Source: Amorphophallus konjac (Eukaryota; Streptophyta; Magnoliopsida; Alismatales; Araceae). From it: 64,000 bases of DNA. Both the position numbers and the translations under genes were made by a program. Positions 11,280-24,700 of this stretch are shown here, in pieces. Below the pieces are notes generated by a model. It was not told where the DNA came from and searched no databases. It was given only the letters and a program-made list of their open reading frames with translations. The stretch lies in the NCBI GenBank assembly GCA_022559845.1, contig CM040127.1:36356708-36420707 (forward strand). Reading direction: 5' to 3'. Positions within the stretch are counted from its first letter, which is position 1, and every line of letters starts with the position of its first letter.

Positions 11280-13290
11280 CTCCCCTCAAGAAGAATTTTC
11301 ACTGTCTTGGCTTCCCTAGCCATCTTCGCATGCCATCTTTTCTGGATCATGCTGAGCGTGAATTTAACGTCCTTATCAACTCCTTGAGAAGATACCTCGA
11401 GCAAGTCAGCCACGTCTGTCACCTAAACCACCATAATCCTCTCAACCTCAGAAAAGATGCCCTTGACATCTTTTTTCTGCTTGAATCGCTCCTTAAGAAA
11501 GTGGCCCAGCATCACACATTCCTCCGCGGACACGCCCTTTACCTGCGGCGCCACACTGGCAAGTAAAGCAATACCTCCAGCATCCTCAATGCTCGAGGAA
11601 GCATCCACCACCGCTGCTGCCACCGTAGGCACCTCTCACCCCCAGCAAGAACCGGGACAAGGGACAGCTCGTCCCCCCTTGTAGCTGCCCCCTGCCCGGG
11701 AGACAGACCCGGGGCAGCCACAAGGCTCGCCTCCTCCTTCTGCGCCATCTGCCCAACGCTGCACACCTCTGTCTTCGACTGAGACAGTGGGACAACCTCC
11801 TCCCGGGGCTGCCCGGTAACAACCGCCCAGGAACAATCCTGCTGAGAGGAGCCTCTGTCTTCAACTGAGACAGTGGGGCCACCTCCTCCCGGGGCTGCCC
11901 CCTCCTCCAGGATAGATAGGGCCTTCGGTGCTCCATCCCCTCCCCCCCCCTACTGCAGCTGGCCTCCTCAGAGCACCTCCACGGGAGGAGAAGCGTGCTG
12001 CTGCAGGCGCCGGCGGGACCTGAACAGCATCAGTGCGATCCGGGGAGAGCGGTGACTGTCACCCAGAAGGATGGGCAGACAGCTCAGAACTCCTGGCCCC
12101 CGCAGCTGGGCCCAACTCCGCATGCCGCTGGTCGTCCTGGAAGGCTCGCCAGCCGGCGCCAATAAGAGAGAACTCCTCGCCGGTTGGTTCCATCGGCGGC
12201 TCTTCAATCGGGTGAGGACGATGCTCGTGTGGGGGTCCGAATGAGCTCGAACAGGTACCCGACGTACCCGGTAAGTCACGGGCCGCCACCCGGATATCCG
12301 ATGGGTCCCACCCGATAAGAAACCTGAACGCTGGAGTTTGGACATGCAGGCGAACCGGCTCTAAATTCGAATTGGGCGTGCAACCGGGCCGGTTCAAAAT
12401 TTGAGCCTTCGTCATTGCTACGCCCTCGGCTGGGTCGTCCCCTACCTCCCGCCGAGCCACTGGAAAACCTAACTCCGGCGCCACCACTTTCTTCCTGGCT
12501 TGTCCCCTGCATAGCACTCTAATGGGGAATAACTCCCCTTGCAGGCTGACCTCAATCACTGCCGGGATGGCCGCCAAGGATGAAACTCGGACTGTAGCAT
12601 CCACCACAACCGCCGCCAACGATTCCCCAAATCTGAGGTCTCAACAAGGGCACCGAAGGTCTCAACAGGCCGGCCTATCCCCTCTTGGTCACAAAGGATA
12701 AGAGGAACCCCTCTAAGGCTGATGTGAGGGCGAAGTTGTCTGGGGTCGGTATATGTCCCCCTGCATTTTTGCCAACTGAACACACTCTCATTAAGGAATT
12801 TCTCCCCCATAACAGTCCTTCCTTCACCACCTCCCTGACCATTTCCCCGGAATCCCCAATAGCCAAGAATCCCCAACCCCCTGTACAGTGCAGCTGCCAT
12901 CCTTCTACCCCACTCCCTTTGATCAGCGCCTCCCTCACCTCCTCCATGTCGGGCTTTCCTTCCAAAGGCGCAATCCAAAGACGAGCCCAACCAAGACGAA
13001 CCCGCTACCGAGTTTGTAGTGAAAGTTATGCCGACCGTCTCTGGGTTGAGCCTCGCTGGGCCCCTCGCCTGAGCAGCCACCTCCACGTAGGAGCAAGCCT
13101 TGCCCTTACCTAGCAAACTCCAGCTGGAAGCTTGCTGGAAGCCTTCCTCATCTCGTGCCCACCTCCGGATGCTCTCCCTGCACTGTCTCTGAATGTGGCC
13201 TCTCTGGTGACAGCAATAACACAGGGGGTCGGGATCTTGAAAGCTCACAGCACCCGTTCCATTTGCCGGCTGTCTGAAGGAGAGTGCCAG
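11280..13290 (-). pseudogene. CCHC zinc-knuckle retroelement protein remnant (LINE ORF1-like)
   Basis: Minus-strand coding traces in order: a CCHC knuckle (CYCCHQRGHIQRQC, 13180-13221), a region continued in another frame at 12965-12675 (EEVREALIKGSGVEGWQL, WGRNSLMRVCSVGKN), a segment at 12619-12059 (ATVRVSSLAAIPAVIEVS, ELFPIRVLC), a low-complexity stretch, and a last piece at 11632-11270 (MLGHFLKERFKQKKDVKGIF) interrupted by a stop. Plant LINE ORF1 and related proteins combine a CCHC knuckle with a nucleic-acid-binding (DUF4283-like) domain, which is the best fit, but the order here is knuckle first and no reverse transcriptase is present. Several frameshifts show it is not functional. An 84-bp spaced internal repeat occurs at about 11765-11910. 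Class assignment is tentative. Confidence 0.5.
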
Positions 13291-14032
13291 CCGTCTCCCG
13301 GGGGGGCTCAGTTGGCCCCCACGGCGATCGCCAGCCTTTCCCTAGGTCTCCCTCCCAACCACGCTCTTATCGCTCCCAAGGAACCGAATTTGGAAGAGGT
13401 ACATGCTCCATGAATTATTGACAGATATGAGCCCAGTTTGTCTCACAAGCAAAAGTCTTTTTTTGTGCTATATCAGCATCTGACCAGCTTAGAGTTGCAA
13501 CATCATGAAGAAGATATGTGCTTGACATACCTCTATTTCTTCAGGTAGGCCTCCGAGTTGCCTCCATTTAGAAGTGGGATCATTGCTCTGTTGGATAATA
13601 AATGGCTGCCTGCCTAATTTAGTTGAGCTGCACATTAGGCATGGTTCCATTACAGGGGATAATCCTGTTTGATTTAGATTGACAGAAATTGTTCGTCTAT
13701 GTATACTAATTATTTGATTCTTGTGCTGAATGTAGACACATGTGACATCTTTTGCAACATCTGCCTGTACCTGGAATCCCAGAATATACAGTATGCAAGT
13801 TTAACACCAGGTAGGAAAAGCCTGGGCCAGCCTGGCCTTTTTAACACTGGCCGGGCCCAGTCCAGGACCAGTTACTGAACCAGCAGCATGGGCTTGAGCC
13901 TAGACCATAACAAAAATTGTTGATCTAGATTAGGCCCAACCTGGCCAGCCCAGCCAGCTACCTCCCTCACAGAGGGAAGATTTCGATGGAACACTCTTGT
14001 CCCACAGCCAAGAGTGGCCAGTTGACGCTGCT

Positions 14033-14066
<34 letters not shown>

Positions 14067-14086
14067 AGAGAGAGAGACTCTACCTT
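14033..14086. repeat. Compound microsatellite (GT)n-(AG)n
   Basis: Uninterrupted GT dinucleotides followed directly by AG dinucleotides in intron 1 of gene A. Confidence 0.9.
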
Positions 14087-17000
14087 GTGTGGTGTAGTCA
14101 CCGGGATGGGAGTCATGGAACCGTAAGAAGTCCCAACCATCTATGATGCCTGGTGTCACCAGGATTAGAGGGGTGATGCAGTGCCTCAGTACCAACAATT
14201 GGGTCTAGGGTTGCCAGCATGATGGGGGTGTTGGCTTCCTTGGTGAAGCTGAGCTGCCAAGTCAAGGCTGCAGGATTGCTGTGATGCTGGGGTGCAGAGT
14301 AAATAGGATGTCATATCTCCACGCTGCTATGATCCCTAGGCATCTCTACCGAAGTGCCGGAATGGGTCACAAGGACTGGGAGAGATGATTGAGAGAAGGG
14401 TGCTTAACAGTTATCCAGGAGAGATGATTTGGGAAAATGTGTTTAAAGCAACATACTTCAAACATATGGAGAAATCTCCCACGCCAAACCACTGTGGGAT
14501 TTGATGCACTGGCATCATGGGTAGGGCACATTAAGACATCAACCGGGTTGCGGTTTGGGCTTCTTGAAGCCCGAGACAGGTCCATGTATGTTGTACGAGG
14601 CTAGTTTTTCTTCTGAGCCATTTTATGTGACTTCAGTCCTGTCAAAGCAAGCCTGGGTCTGTTGGGCTTCCAGGTTGGCCCAGCCCTGTGGACACCCTAG
14701 TATAGATTGAATTTTACCTACACAAACATGTTTAGATATCCAAACCCAGCTGAATACTGGTGGCCCTCGAGTTCAATGAATGTGAAGAAGATGGAAAGGA
14801 AGGAAGAGAGTTTACTACAGAAAAAAGACCTTTTTATGAGCATACCACATAAACCATGGGGTGAAAATGAAAAAGTCAAAAGAGCATAAAACAAGTACCA
14901 ACAAAAATAAACCACATTTGACATTTTTCTTCAATAAATCATGTTCATCAATTGCCCCACTTTATTACTTCACCAAAATTTTCTACCTTTCCCTTTTGAC
15001 TTTTTGCATGTACCCCAAATAATTGTCTATGTGAAAAACACTATACCAAATGCTTCTGTGCAAAACACTCCTCATATGATTGAATGTGCTACTGGCGCCC
15101 CATCAGCAGTCAATTGTCTACCCAATTGGACATCTAATTGCTTCCAGCCTCTTTCCCATAATCTATTGTTGGTCAGCATGAGGAAAGTTAGTTGACGACA
15201 CCAGAACCTTGAACTCTATGCTACTTAGGGCTTGAGTTTATGGATTTAAGATGCCTGAAGACCCTAACCAACCCTCCAGAGCTGTGAAAACAGCCCAGAG
15301 ATTACTGAACTTTAATTTTTGTTGATACAATGCCTCAATTTAGGTTATTCAAAACTTATGGATGCCTCGTACATTTTAGGGTAATTGGTGATTTTGAACT
15401 CCAAAATACCCTATATTCTACATCAGGCAGCCAAATGCATTCTGAGACCATTAAGGTACCATTTGAGACACATGCTCGCTGCTACAGGCCCAAAACATTC
15501 TGAGTTGCTTCCAACACTATCTTTCTGCTCCTTGAGCCAATCAAATCTGCTTATTAGATCTGATTTTTCTGATTTTCCTTTCTTGCTGGTTTTCTTACCC
15601 TATTAATTGGATTTTGAGATTTTTACAGGAGGATTCTAACATTCTGATATGACTCAACAGAATTCACAGTATAGTGGTGAACAGACTACAGAGGCATGCT
15701 CCGGGACATGTACATGGTCAAGACCAGATTCACAATCAGACTTGCAATGCAGAAGCTACATCGCATTCATTCTGTCACAGACCATAGAGGGGATACCACC
15801 ATTTGGGCTGCAGAAACTTACTCAGAGAATAACAAGCACGGAGCACCTAGACTTAGGCCACTGCGGCAGAGCCAATTCAGTTAAATACAGCAAAAGCCTG
15901 TGCACCACAGGTTAGAACCCGCATGGTCCCTCCCCAACTCCTACCCAGTACCAACTGGGCCAAAGTCCAGCTGTAGACTTAGGCTACATTGTGATAGTCC
16001 TGACCTCTCTGCTGGCAGTAAGCAAATTGAGGAGTATGTTACTTGCCAGTATGGTTTTCATTTACAGGCAGCCTGCTGAACAGGGTACAGATTGATAGCA
16101 ACTCTTGTGGTTCATGTAGTCCTATCAGAAGCATGACACAGATGCAACTGTCCATCTACTTAAGCTACTAGAAACAAGATTAAACAAAGCTATTCTGATT
16201 TGCTGGAACAACAGGAATATTCTTGTCGCTTACTCCTACACTTCCTTTCTTATGGGACCTAGATGGGAAAACAAACCCCCTTCCAATGATCAGCTCATCT
16301 TCTTCGAGGATTTTGTGAGCTCACACACCATACCTTGTCCCTTCTATCCTGCATTATGGAGGCTTTAGTTTGCAGTCAGGCTGTTCAGTCAGATCCTACT
16401 GATGCACTATTTCTCACTCAGACAAATACTGAATCTGGAGAAGAAGGTGATAATAGCATGTGCCATATAGATAGCATGATGTTCCATATTACACTAGGCA
16501 AATTAAAGCTATTATAGAAATGTATAATCACCGTTGGAATACAACTGTGACAATTGAGGTGAGACCGTGAGACTATCAAAGACCTCTGGAGGTTTCACCC
16601 AATGTCAGGACTCCCCATTACTGGCAAGCCATGGGAAGAGATCATCCTTCACGAGTTCCACATAAATTCTCAGAGTGATGGGGAGCACACACAAGGGGGG
16701 GAGGAGGTGGAAATATGTGTGACCACATTGTTTCTGCCATCTGATGAAAGTGTGGTGGAGGAAGGGCCTCCAAAAACCATGTCAGAAAAATCCATGTGAC
16801 TAAATTCCCTAGATATGCCTTGCAAAGACACCCGAAGACCACTCAAAACTTACAAAATACTCTCTAGACCATGGTTAATCTTAGGATGATCACACAACCT
16901 GGCTCCTTTACCCTTATATAGCATGTGAAAGCTGTGCAAATGTTATTTTCAGTGCATGTCTTCTTTAAACAACATCGCCAAATGACGGTTAATCAAGGGT

Positions 17001-18364
17001 TTTCAATTGTCAGATCGATGTAATTAACACCAATCAAGTCGGTGGGAAGCAATTCAAGACCCATGAACCTGAGAATTGCTTTCTTTTGGGGTTAAACCCA
17101 AATTCATCAAATCTTTCTGGGTTAATTTGTTTTCAAATAAAAACACTTCCAAAGAATTGTACATAGATCTTTTAGACATTGCACAGACATTTAAACATCA
17201 AGATGCCTTGTGAATAAACATGATGAAACATGATTCCCACATCCTGCCAATTTAGGCCCTCTGGTTTATTCGCGGCATGAAGCTTTCTGGTCCATGCATT
17301 TGCTAACTAATTAACCTGGACAGAATTGTAGTTTTCTCTTGTACCTTCCTCCCACCCTCTCTTCTTCCCTTACCTCTTTCTTATCTTATAGAAAGATATT
17401 CTGTTTCCAACATCATTTGTTATATATATGCATTCCAGTACTCCAACTTCAAGGCAACATTTTGCCATCTATGACAACACCACAGACACCATTACTTGGA
17501 TGCCACTTGCCAATGACCTCAAGCATTAGCTATGGCTTCAAACAACTGATACACAAAATGCCTATTCATTCAATTAATCCAGTTTACCATGGTTTTCTTC
17601 ATTTTATGAAACCTAATAACTACGTTAACCACATATACAAGTCCTCTAATTAGTCTACTTGCTGAAACCATTTTGAAGAATGTGCTAACACCTATATGAA
17701 CTCCTTTTATGGGGCATATCCATGATCATAATTAACTTAATAGCCATTACCAAGAATTGAACCAACAAAAGGGAAGGGTAAAAGGTTATCTCTCAAGGTG
17801 TTTTAGTAACTAAAATGACAAAGGGAGTTTATCCATGAATTGGTATGCTTTCAGAGTGGTAACTTTTTAGAACCTAAAATTGAAAGTACTTGAGCAACAA
17901 CAACCAGAGAGAAGCCTTCCAGTCACTGCATTGTTGATGATGGTGAATACGATAGCCAATCTTGGTAAATGCAACAGAGAAAGTGAATGGCGAGCAACAT
18001 TGCTAGCAGACGACAGTGAGAAGCAAGAAGGTTGAACCAATGAAAGCAGAAACGTTGATGAGAGCAGATGATCTACATTATCCCACAAATGGCAATCTCT
18101 TGAGTTGATCTTCAACAGGACTGGAGACCAAACATCAAAGCAACTGATGCTTTGGCTGTTTGGGTAAAGGGCATTGGGGTGCCACTTGCCATAACATGTT
18201 AGTGCTGGAGATGTAAGTCTTCATGTCATAGAAGTTCTCTTTGCAGTTTTCAGGGCCAGAGAAGCAGTGGGATGGTTCACCGCTGGTGGTAGCCTTGCCA
18301 TATACACAAGTTCATAGTCTCCAGGTGGAAGAGCATCCAAAGGGTATGGTATCAGTAGAAGCAC

Positions 18365-20640
18365 TGATGCGACACGGGTCCGCGATATGGGCCGGACTGA
18401 GCTATTGGGCCGGCGATATGGGCCGCTTACGAGTGACAGGTGCAGATCCCTGTGGGACTGATACCTCTGTGAGAGAGAGACGAAAGAGAGGGTATGCAAC
18501 CCTGTTGACAGAGGGAAAGAGAGAGAAAAAGAGGGAGAGCAGAAAAAGACAAAATAGAAAGAGACAGAGAGGAAGGGAGGAAGAGGTATTGCGGTGAGGA
18601 GGGAAAGAGGGAGAGAGAGACATTCCGTCCCGCATCACGCCTCCACCTGATGCAGCAACACCACCTGCCCCATCACCGGCGCCGGTGGGTAACCTGTTTC
18701 CTCCCATTCCCCCCACAGCCAGCGTGCTGCTCGCGGACGTCCCTAAGCGAGGGAAACGCGTGGATCTGCGCGGTTGAGGAACCGGCAATGAGTCTCGGGT
18801 ATCGGCTTTTCCGCGTGCTCGGATCGAGTCACGGGACGGGTTCCACTCACTCACTCTCGCAGCGGTAATAAAATTATAACGAGCTAAGGTCCTATCACTC
18901 ATGCAGCGGCATATGAAAATATACGAGATAAGCAAAATGCAGAAGTAGGGAGCGGACACGATATCTCCACGCTCCGGGCGTGGGAAGACGACCCCTGCCG
19001 AAACTCGTACTCCCGGTGTACAGTAAATAAATAATTACAGCAGTAGATTTAATTGCCCACTCCACGCAGGGAGGTAAAGGGCTACACGTGGGACCCGCGA
19101 GTAGCGAACTCGAGTGGACGGGCAGCAAGCCGGAAGGCTCTCAGGCCGGAGACGGGCTGCTGGTCCGGCTCGATTCTACGGGGCCCGTGGGACAGCAGGC
19201 GGGTCCGGCTGCTGGGACTGGAGTGCCCGGGCCTCTCCTTGCTGCGGCAGCTGGCTGGGACGCTGCTGGGGGGTTGCTGGTCGATCTCCGGGAGCGGCGG
19301 TCGCCGAATGTGAGCCGGCGTATTTTACCGGGATTAACCGGCGGACTGCTCTGCTGGCCTGTTCACGGATCAGATATGTGCGCCTCCATGAAAATAATTG
19401 TTGCGCCCAGATCCGGAGGCGGATCGAGGCGAGATCGGCGCCGTTGGACAGAGGACTCAAAGGGCTATAACATAAATTAATTTCACATCCATCCAGTAAA
19501 CGGATTGGAAATGAAAAACTCTGTGGGTTGTAGTTATTTCTGGCTCGAAATTACAGACAGTCAGGACAGAACAGGACCTGCCTGAAAATGGATTTTGACC
19601 AACAGGGAAGGGGTGGATCTGGATTTTGGGGATTTTATGGTGGATAGAGGGGGATGTGTGGAACGTGCTCAAATTTTTTGGGATTTTTTGGAGATGGTTA
19701 AGGGGGCGGAAAAAATATAAGAACAAGACACTATCCCGCAGATCTACTGATTGACAGACTGTCAGGGGTGGAACTAAAAGACTGGAAAAAATAGAAAACG
19801 ACGTTTGATTGACACGAAATTTAAAATGGGAGGAGGTACCAACAAGGGGGATGATCTATCAAACTTTCAAGATCATCAGATACACGGATTGGGAGGACCA
19901 ACCAGATCTTCAGGTTGTTGTTCTAGATTTCGTGGTTCAGGATAGCAGCTCGGAGATGTTGTGGCGGCTCGACGGCGGCACGAACGGAGGCGGCGGCGAC
20001 GGTGGCTGGAAGTCGCATCCAGTGGAGGTGGTAGAGGTGGGAATCACTCCCAGAATATGGCCTCACACTATAGATTTCTGCTGCATTCTCTGCTGCAAGA
20101 AGGGGAGAGGGAGGGGTCGCCCTTGGGCAATTGTGCACAAATGTAATTTTTCTCTTCATTAATTGTATGAAAAATGGAAATACAAGGCTTATATAGAAAT
20201 AGATAAAAGACCTAAACTATCCTTAGATCTAGGGTTAGGGAGGGGTAATTAGGGGAGAGAAGAAATTTCTCCCATGTGGTCAAATACAACAAATATAAAC
20301 AATAAAAAAGGGGGGATTAATTAAATCCCACATAGGGACAAAGGAGGGGGGGCGCCCCTCTTGTAGTCAACAAGATAGGCTTGGTCTAAGATGCTATCTT
20401 GGACCTTGGACCAGCCTCACATGGGTCCCAGAGAGCCTAGGTGGCCCAATGGGAGAGAGGGTGGAGGTCCCGCCGGGTCTACGCGGCCTTTTTGCAAAGA
20501 AATCCAATGACTTAGCCTAAGTAACCCATTGACTTATACTTGCCATACATTTGCAACCCAATTAACCCAAGGATATAAATGCAAATAAAAAGATACAAAT
20601 GCAAAAATAAAATGTTAGTGTCCGGTGTTGATTCCCATCA
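18365..20640 (-). repeat. LTR-like block A
   Basis: Similar by eye to 32514-36077 along most of its length: both hold the CACTCCACGCAGGGAGG block (19059 here; 32911 and 34346 there), a GCGCCCCT block, and the same right end GTTGATTCCCATCAA. On the minus strand it starts TGATGGGAATCAAC and ends CGCATCA, fitting LTR termini. A TGA stop overlaps the minus-strand LTR start in both copies. Confidence 0.55.
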
Positions 20641-21521
20641 AGGCGGGGCCTGATCCATTGGCCAGCTGGTGTCGGCAGGGTGGACGTCGCAGGCGACACA
20701 TTCGCAGGCTCCAGTCGCCGGTCTCATGATGCCGGAGTGAAGAATGTTGTGGGGGTTGACAGTGGCGCCGGCGGGACGGGACAGAGGAGTTGGCGAGCTT
20801 GGCAGGTTTGTAGGCGCTCCGGTGGTGGCACAAGGTGACGGGGGGGGAGGGGGGGGGGAGTGGGACGGCTGGGCGACGCTGCAGGTGGTGAACGGAGGGT
20901 AGGGATGGGCAGTGGTGAAGGGCCTTCTTGCTACTGCAGGTGGGAGAGACAGGAAGGGGTGTGTGTTAGCTGCGACTGGGGAAGAAGGGGGAGTACAGAA
21001 CGGCGGTCAGTGGGTGGGGAAGGAACTGGAAAGAAGAACTGTGGTTGGTGGCGGGCTGAGGGCGGCGAAGGACATGGTGGCCGGCAGCTGGATGCAGGAC
21101 AGGGGAGGAGGGCGCGGACCAGGTGGAAGGCAACAACGACTGGTGCGGCAGGAAAGGGGACCCGGGGCTACGATGGCGGGAGCTGAACAGGGAAGGGGAA
21201 TGGTGGCCGGCGGTTGGCACAGAGCGGAAGGAGGGCGGCGGCACACGGAGAAGATGGAGGGGATCAGTGGTACGGGGAAGGATAAGGGGGCCTCCCACCC
21301 ATCTCCCTCACGGAGACAACACGCAAGCTCTCTCAGCTCACATAATGTTAATTTTTTTCTTCAACTCAACATTTCATTCCCTTTTCAAAAGAGAAGAACA
21401 TCCTTTAAATAGACAATTAGACTCTCAAAACCCCTACCTAGGAAATTGAAAAGACTTGAGACATCCCTTGAGAACATAAGAAGGTATTTTGGAACGATAA
21501 AAACACTATGGAAAACACAAA

Positions 21522-21703
21522 CATCCTAATAATGACTCTCATACGGGGAACATAAACTACAAATATTTAATGGTGGGGATTGTCTCCCACTTAGAGTGCG
21601 ATCAGATCGAGGTCATCCTAATAATGACTCTCATACGGGGAACATAAACTACAAATTTAATGGTGGGGATTGTCTCCCACTTAGAGTGCGATCAGATCGA
21701 GGT
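21522..21703. repeat. Tandem duplication, two units of about 91 bp
   Basis: Unit 1 is 21522-21613 and unit 2 is 21614-21703, differing by a 2-bp deletion inside the unit. It lies near the right end of the nested LTR-type element. Confidence 0.9.
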
Positions 21704-24700
21704 CTTGTTGGCGCCAATCCACCGGCATAGGGTCAAACGTCCGTCTTCAGCCGGTGTCCTCATCAAGCACTATGGTTCCCACATTTTGTTAAAAACCTAA
21801 CAGGCCCGCAAAGCTGCTGCATGGAAACGATGGTACATTGGATGGGGGAAAGTTTCAACAGCTCTGCAGCATCGATGGTGAGCAGAGAGGTGTTGGAAGA
21901 ATAGTAATATAGATGAACAAAGAGCACCAATCCTCTTTTCCAACAAGGACATCAGGTATCATGTTGTGAGTAAATCCTGATTTGATTTTCTTAACACCTC
22001 CGTCAGATGACCAGAATGGGAAAATTGGATATCAATGAAGGCTGCTGCCCGAGGTCCCCTTAGTTGGTGTTGTCTCGTTGGAGTCCCACTTCAGCAGTGG
22101 AGTCCAGAGGTCTTCTGAAGTGTCTTCACCCCATTTGGAGTTTTAGAAGAAGTGATGGTGGTACCAAGTCTTGGAATAATTTCGCATATGTCAGAGTATT
22201 GGTAGAAGTAAATCAAAGGTCAGCTAATCCAAAATGTTCTAAAGCTATGTTGGAGTATTTTTAATTTTCGGGTTGAAGTGAAAGTTGAACCCTCTTCTCA
22301 TGCTTTGAGAGGAAAGGCAGACTAGACTTGCAAGGAAGGTAGTCTAGGCTTACAAGGAGAAAAGAGAAAAACCAAGCAAAAGGTAGGACCAAGAAAAGAA
22401 ATAAGATGATGGAGTTGACTCAGTTGCCCCAGCTTTCGAACTTGGCTGTCTTCGTCAAGGGGGCAAGCTACAGTGATCCATGACTCAATCAGGCACTCCA
22501 AGGCACATGCGCCAGCTGAAGGTTCTTTTGATAGAGTTTGAGGTCAGTACAAAAGATGCAGAAAATGGAAATATTACCCCTTCTGCATTCTCAAAAAGGC
22601 TTCCGAAGGATAAGAAAGTGACGGAAAAATTTGTCACCTCCTCCAATCTCACCTAGAATGAGGTGATCTCCTTTCTTGTCTTTCAAATTGTAGAGGGTTT
22701 CAGAAGAAGTCACAGGAAGTATGTGGCGAGATTTTGCAGAGTGCCACCCAGAACCAGAAGGAAGGGCAGAGCATATGCCTGCCAATCATCCCAAACTGAG
22801 AAAGAGGAGTGCTGGAATGGCGAAATCACTGCAGAGATGCAATTGAGGATGGTGAGACCAGAGTCCTCCAGTGATGGTAAGGGTTGCAAAGCAAATAATG
22901 CGAATAATGGAGAGGTGCTACAGCAGTCCCACCCTTCCTTTGTGGGTAATTTTTTCGGAAATCTATTTGATGCTTTACCTCCTTTATTTCCCCTGCTGTC
23001 TCCTCCTTCCACAAGTCATGAAGCGGTAAAGGCATCCAGAACCTTCACTGCCATCGAAGCTTCAAATTTGGGGAAGGTGGCTATCAGCTCAAAAAAAACT
23101 AGAAGCAGGGAATGAGAAACACAATATTTCAAATTATTTGTCAGATTGAAGTAATGAAAAGTTAGAAGGGAAAGTCACTGCCCCAGATCTCCAATTCCAG
23201 ACCAAGACAGGACAGTTCAGGAAATTGTGGAATACAGGGTAGAGGGTAACGCAAAGATTGCCAAGTCAGCTAGGGTCAGAGGAACAGCATAGTCTATTAA
23301 GTAAGAGGCTCTGACAGAGAGCAGACCAATGAGTTCCAATCAAGATAAAGAATACAAAGAAGATCCCAATCCACATCATGCTCTCCTGCCAGTCTCTTCC
23401 ATACCCAGTATAACACAGAGAAGACATAAATTAGGGAGATCAACCGGAAGAAGCAGCAGCATGACTTCATGATTGGAGATCAAGAAAGTGCCAGAGAGTA
23501 GTTTGACTATTTAGATTTTCGGTGTTAGTGAGGACTTCAGAGAAATTATATTCTTTCCCAAGTCTGTACCCAGTTTTGTTTTTCTTTAGTAGTTTTATTT
23601 GTTGTGAGTGGGTGAGGAATCCCTCCCCATGCTTTTGATTGTACTACCTCTATTTACTTTGAAATGAAATTAACCACAAATTGAAAGTACTTGCCCATCA
23701 TCCATATGCATGTTTTCAACACTAGAATAACTGTTTACACGAGGAACCATGACAGGAAATGATAGAACAAAGTACACAAAATCAGGTTGAAGCAAATACA
23801 TTCATGCATACACCCAAACATATAAAACATCGAGTGGATGTGCATCATCCATGAATGCTCAAAGAATCACAGCTAGCCCTCGCCGCAGGCAGGCCAAACC
23901 TAGAGGACATAGGTTGAACTCCAAGCATAATAGAATGAAACCCCAACAAATCTCAGCTCTTTGATCCGCAATATAGAAGAAGCCAAAAGGCAATTTCCAA
24001 AGCACCTTTCTGAATAAATAAGTGCAAATGAAACAGTCCTTCTTTTTGCTTTGTATTGTAAAGCTACGGAATAAATTTCCTAAAGGTGATGTAAAAATTC
24101 AAGCCCAATGTAGTTATAACTTTGCAGTTCTTCAGCCATCAAGGACTCATGTCTAACTTTTCTTTTAGAACAATTTGCCATAAAGCATACTGCCAACTCG
24201 GACACCAAATGGGATCTCATCACTCCCATTCAACAGAGGCCAATGGAGATCAGGAAGGTGTCCACATAATAATGTAAAAAAAACTTCAAATGCATAAGAA
24301 AAGCAATAGTGCATCATAAATATTGGAAGAGTGATTTAGTGGCCCCTAAGTGTATGGAGTACCGCATGCAGCTAAGCATCGGTTTCAATGGATAATAGGC
24401 ATGAAATTTCATCAGACTTCTCCGATAACTAAGAAAACATGGGATAAGGATAAATATTAAATATTCGACCACCATATCATCAATCACAACAAGCATGATA
24501 TCTTATTAGAAGAAATGATCAACAGTCAATGCAACAGTTCTGATTGAAGGTTTGATGGTGGATAATACAACGAGAATGTTCACATCCGAAACCGAAATGT
24601 CTCTCAGTTGTATGGCCACATGAGTTACCTTAAACAATGCCACGACCTTCATCTTTCAATTGCTTAGGAGCTATAAAGTGCAGATACATGCTAATGGACA

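Larger units (their letters stand above)
18365..21765 (-). mobile_element. LTR-type element nested in the 5.8-kb insertion, target duplication AGCAC
   Basis: Starts TGATGCG and ends CCTCATCA on the plus strand (TG...CA with a 5-bp terminal inverted repeat), directly flanked by AGCAC at 18360-18364 and 21766-21770, the 5-bp duplication expected of LTR elements. Its left 2.28 kb (18365-20640) is an LTR-like block shared with 32514-36077. The rest (20641-21765) is GC-rich, low-complexity DNA with no recognisable gag or pol, followed by a tandem duplication. A full second LTR was not found, so this is a non-coding or rearranged derivative. Confidence 0.5.
17893..23677 (+). mobile_element. 5.8-kb insertion flanked by 16-bp direct repeats (LINE-like retrosequence)
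   Basis: The 16-bp word AAATTGAAAGTACTTG occurs at 17877-17892 and 23678-23693 and brackets the segment. A 16-bp target duplication is typical of target-primed (LINE-type) insertion. The right end (about 23580-23677) is T-rich and closes with TGAAATGAAATTAACC, like plant LINE 3' ends, suggesting plus orientation. No reverse transcriptase frame was recognised, so it would be a non-coding or decayed copy. It is itself split by the LTR-type element at 18365-21765. Confidence 0.5.

Noticed and set aside
13800..14702. Possible hAT MITE with GGGCTGGGCC-type ends
   Set aside because: Ends resemble TAGG...GGCCCAG MITE termini but no 8-bp target duplication could be found, so it was not listed as an element.
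20860..21412. Several overlapping open frames in GGA/GGC-rich DNA
   Set aside because: Open on both strands because of G-rich low complexity; no domain seen.
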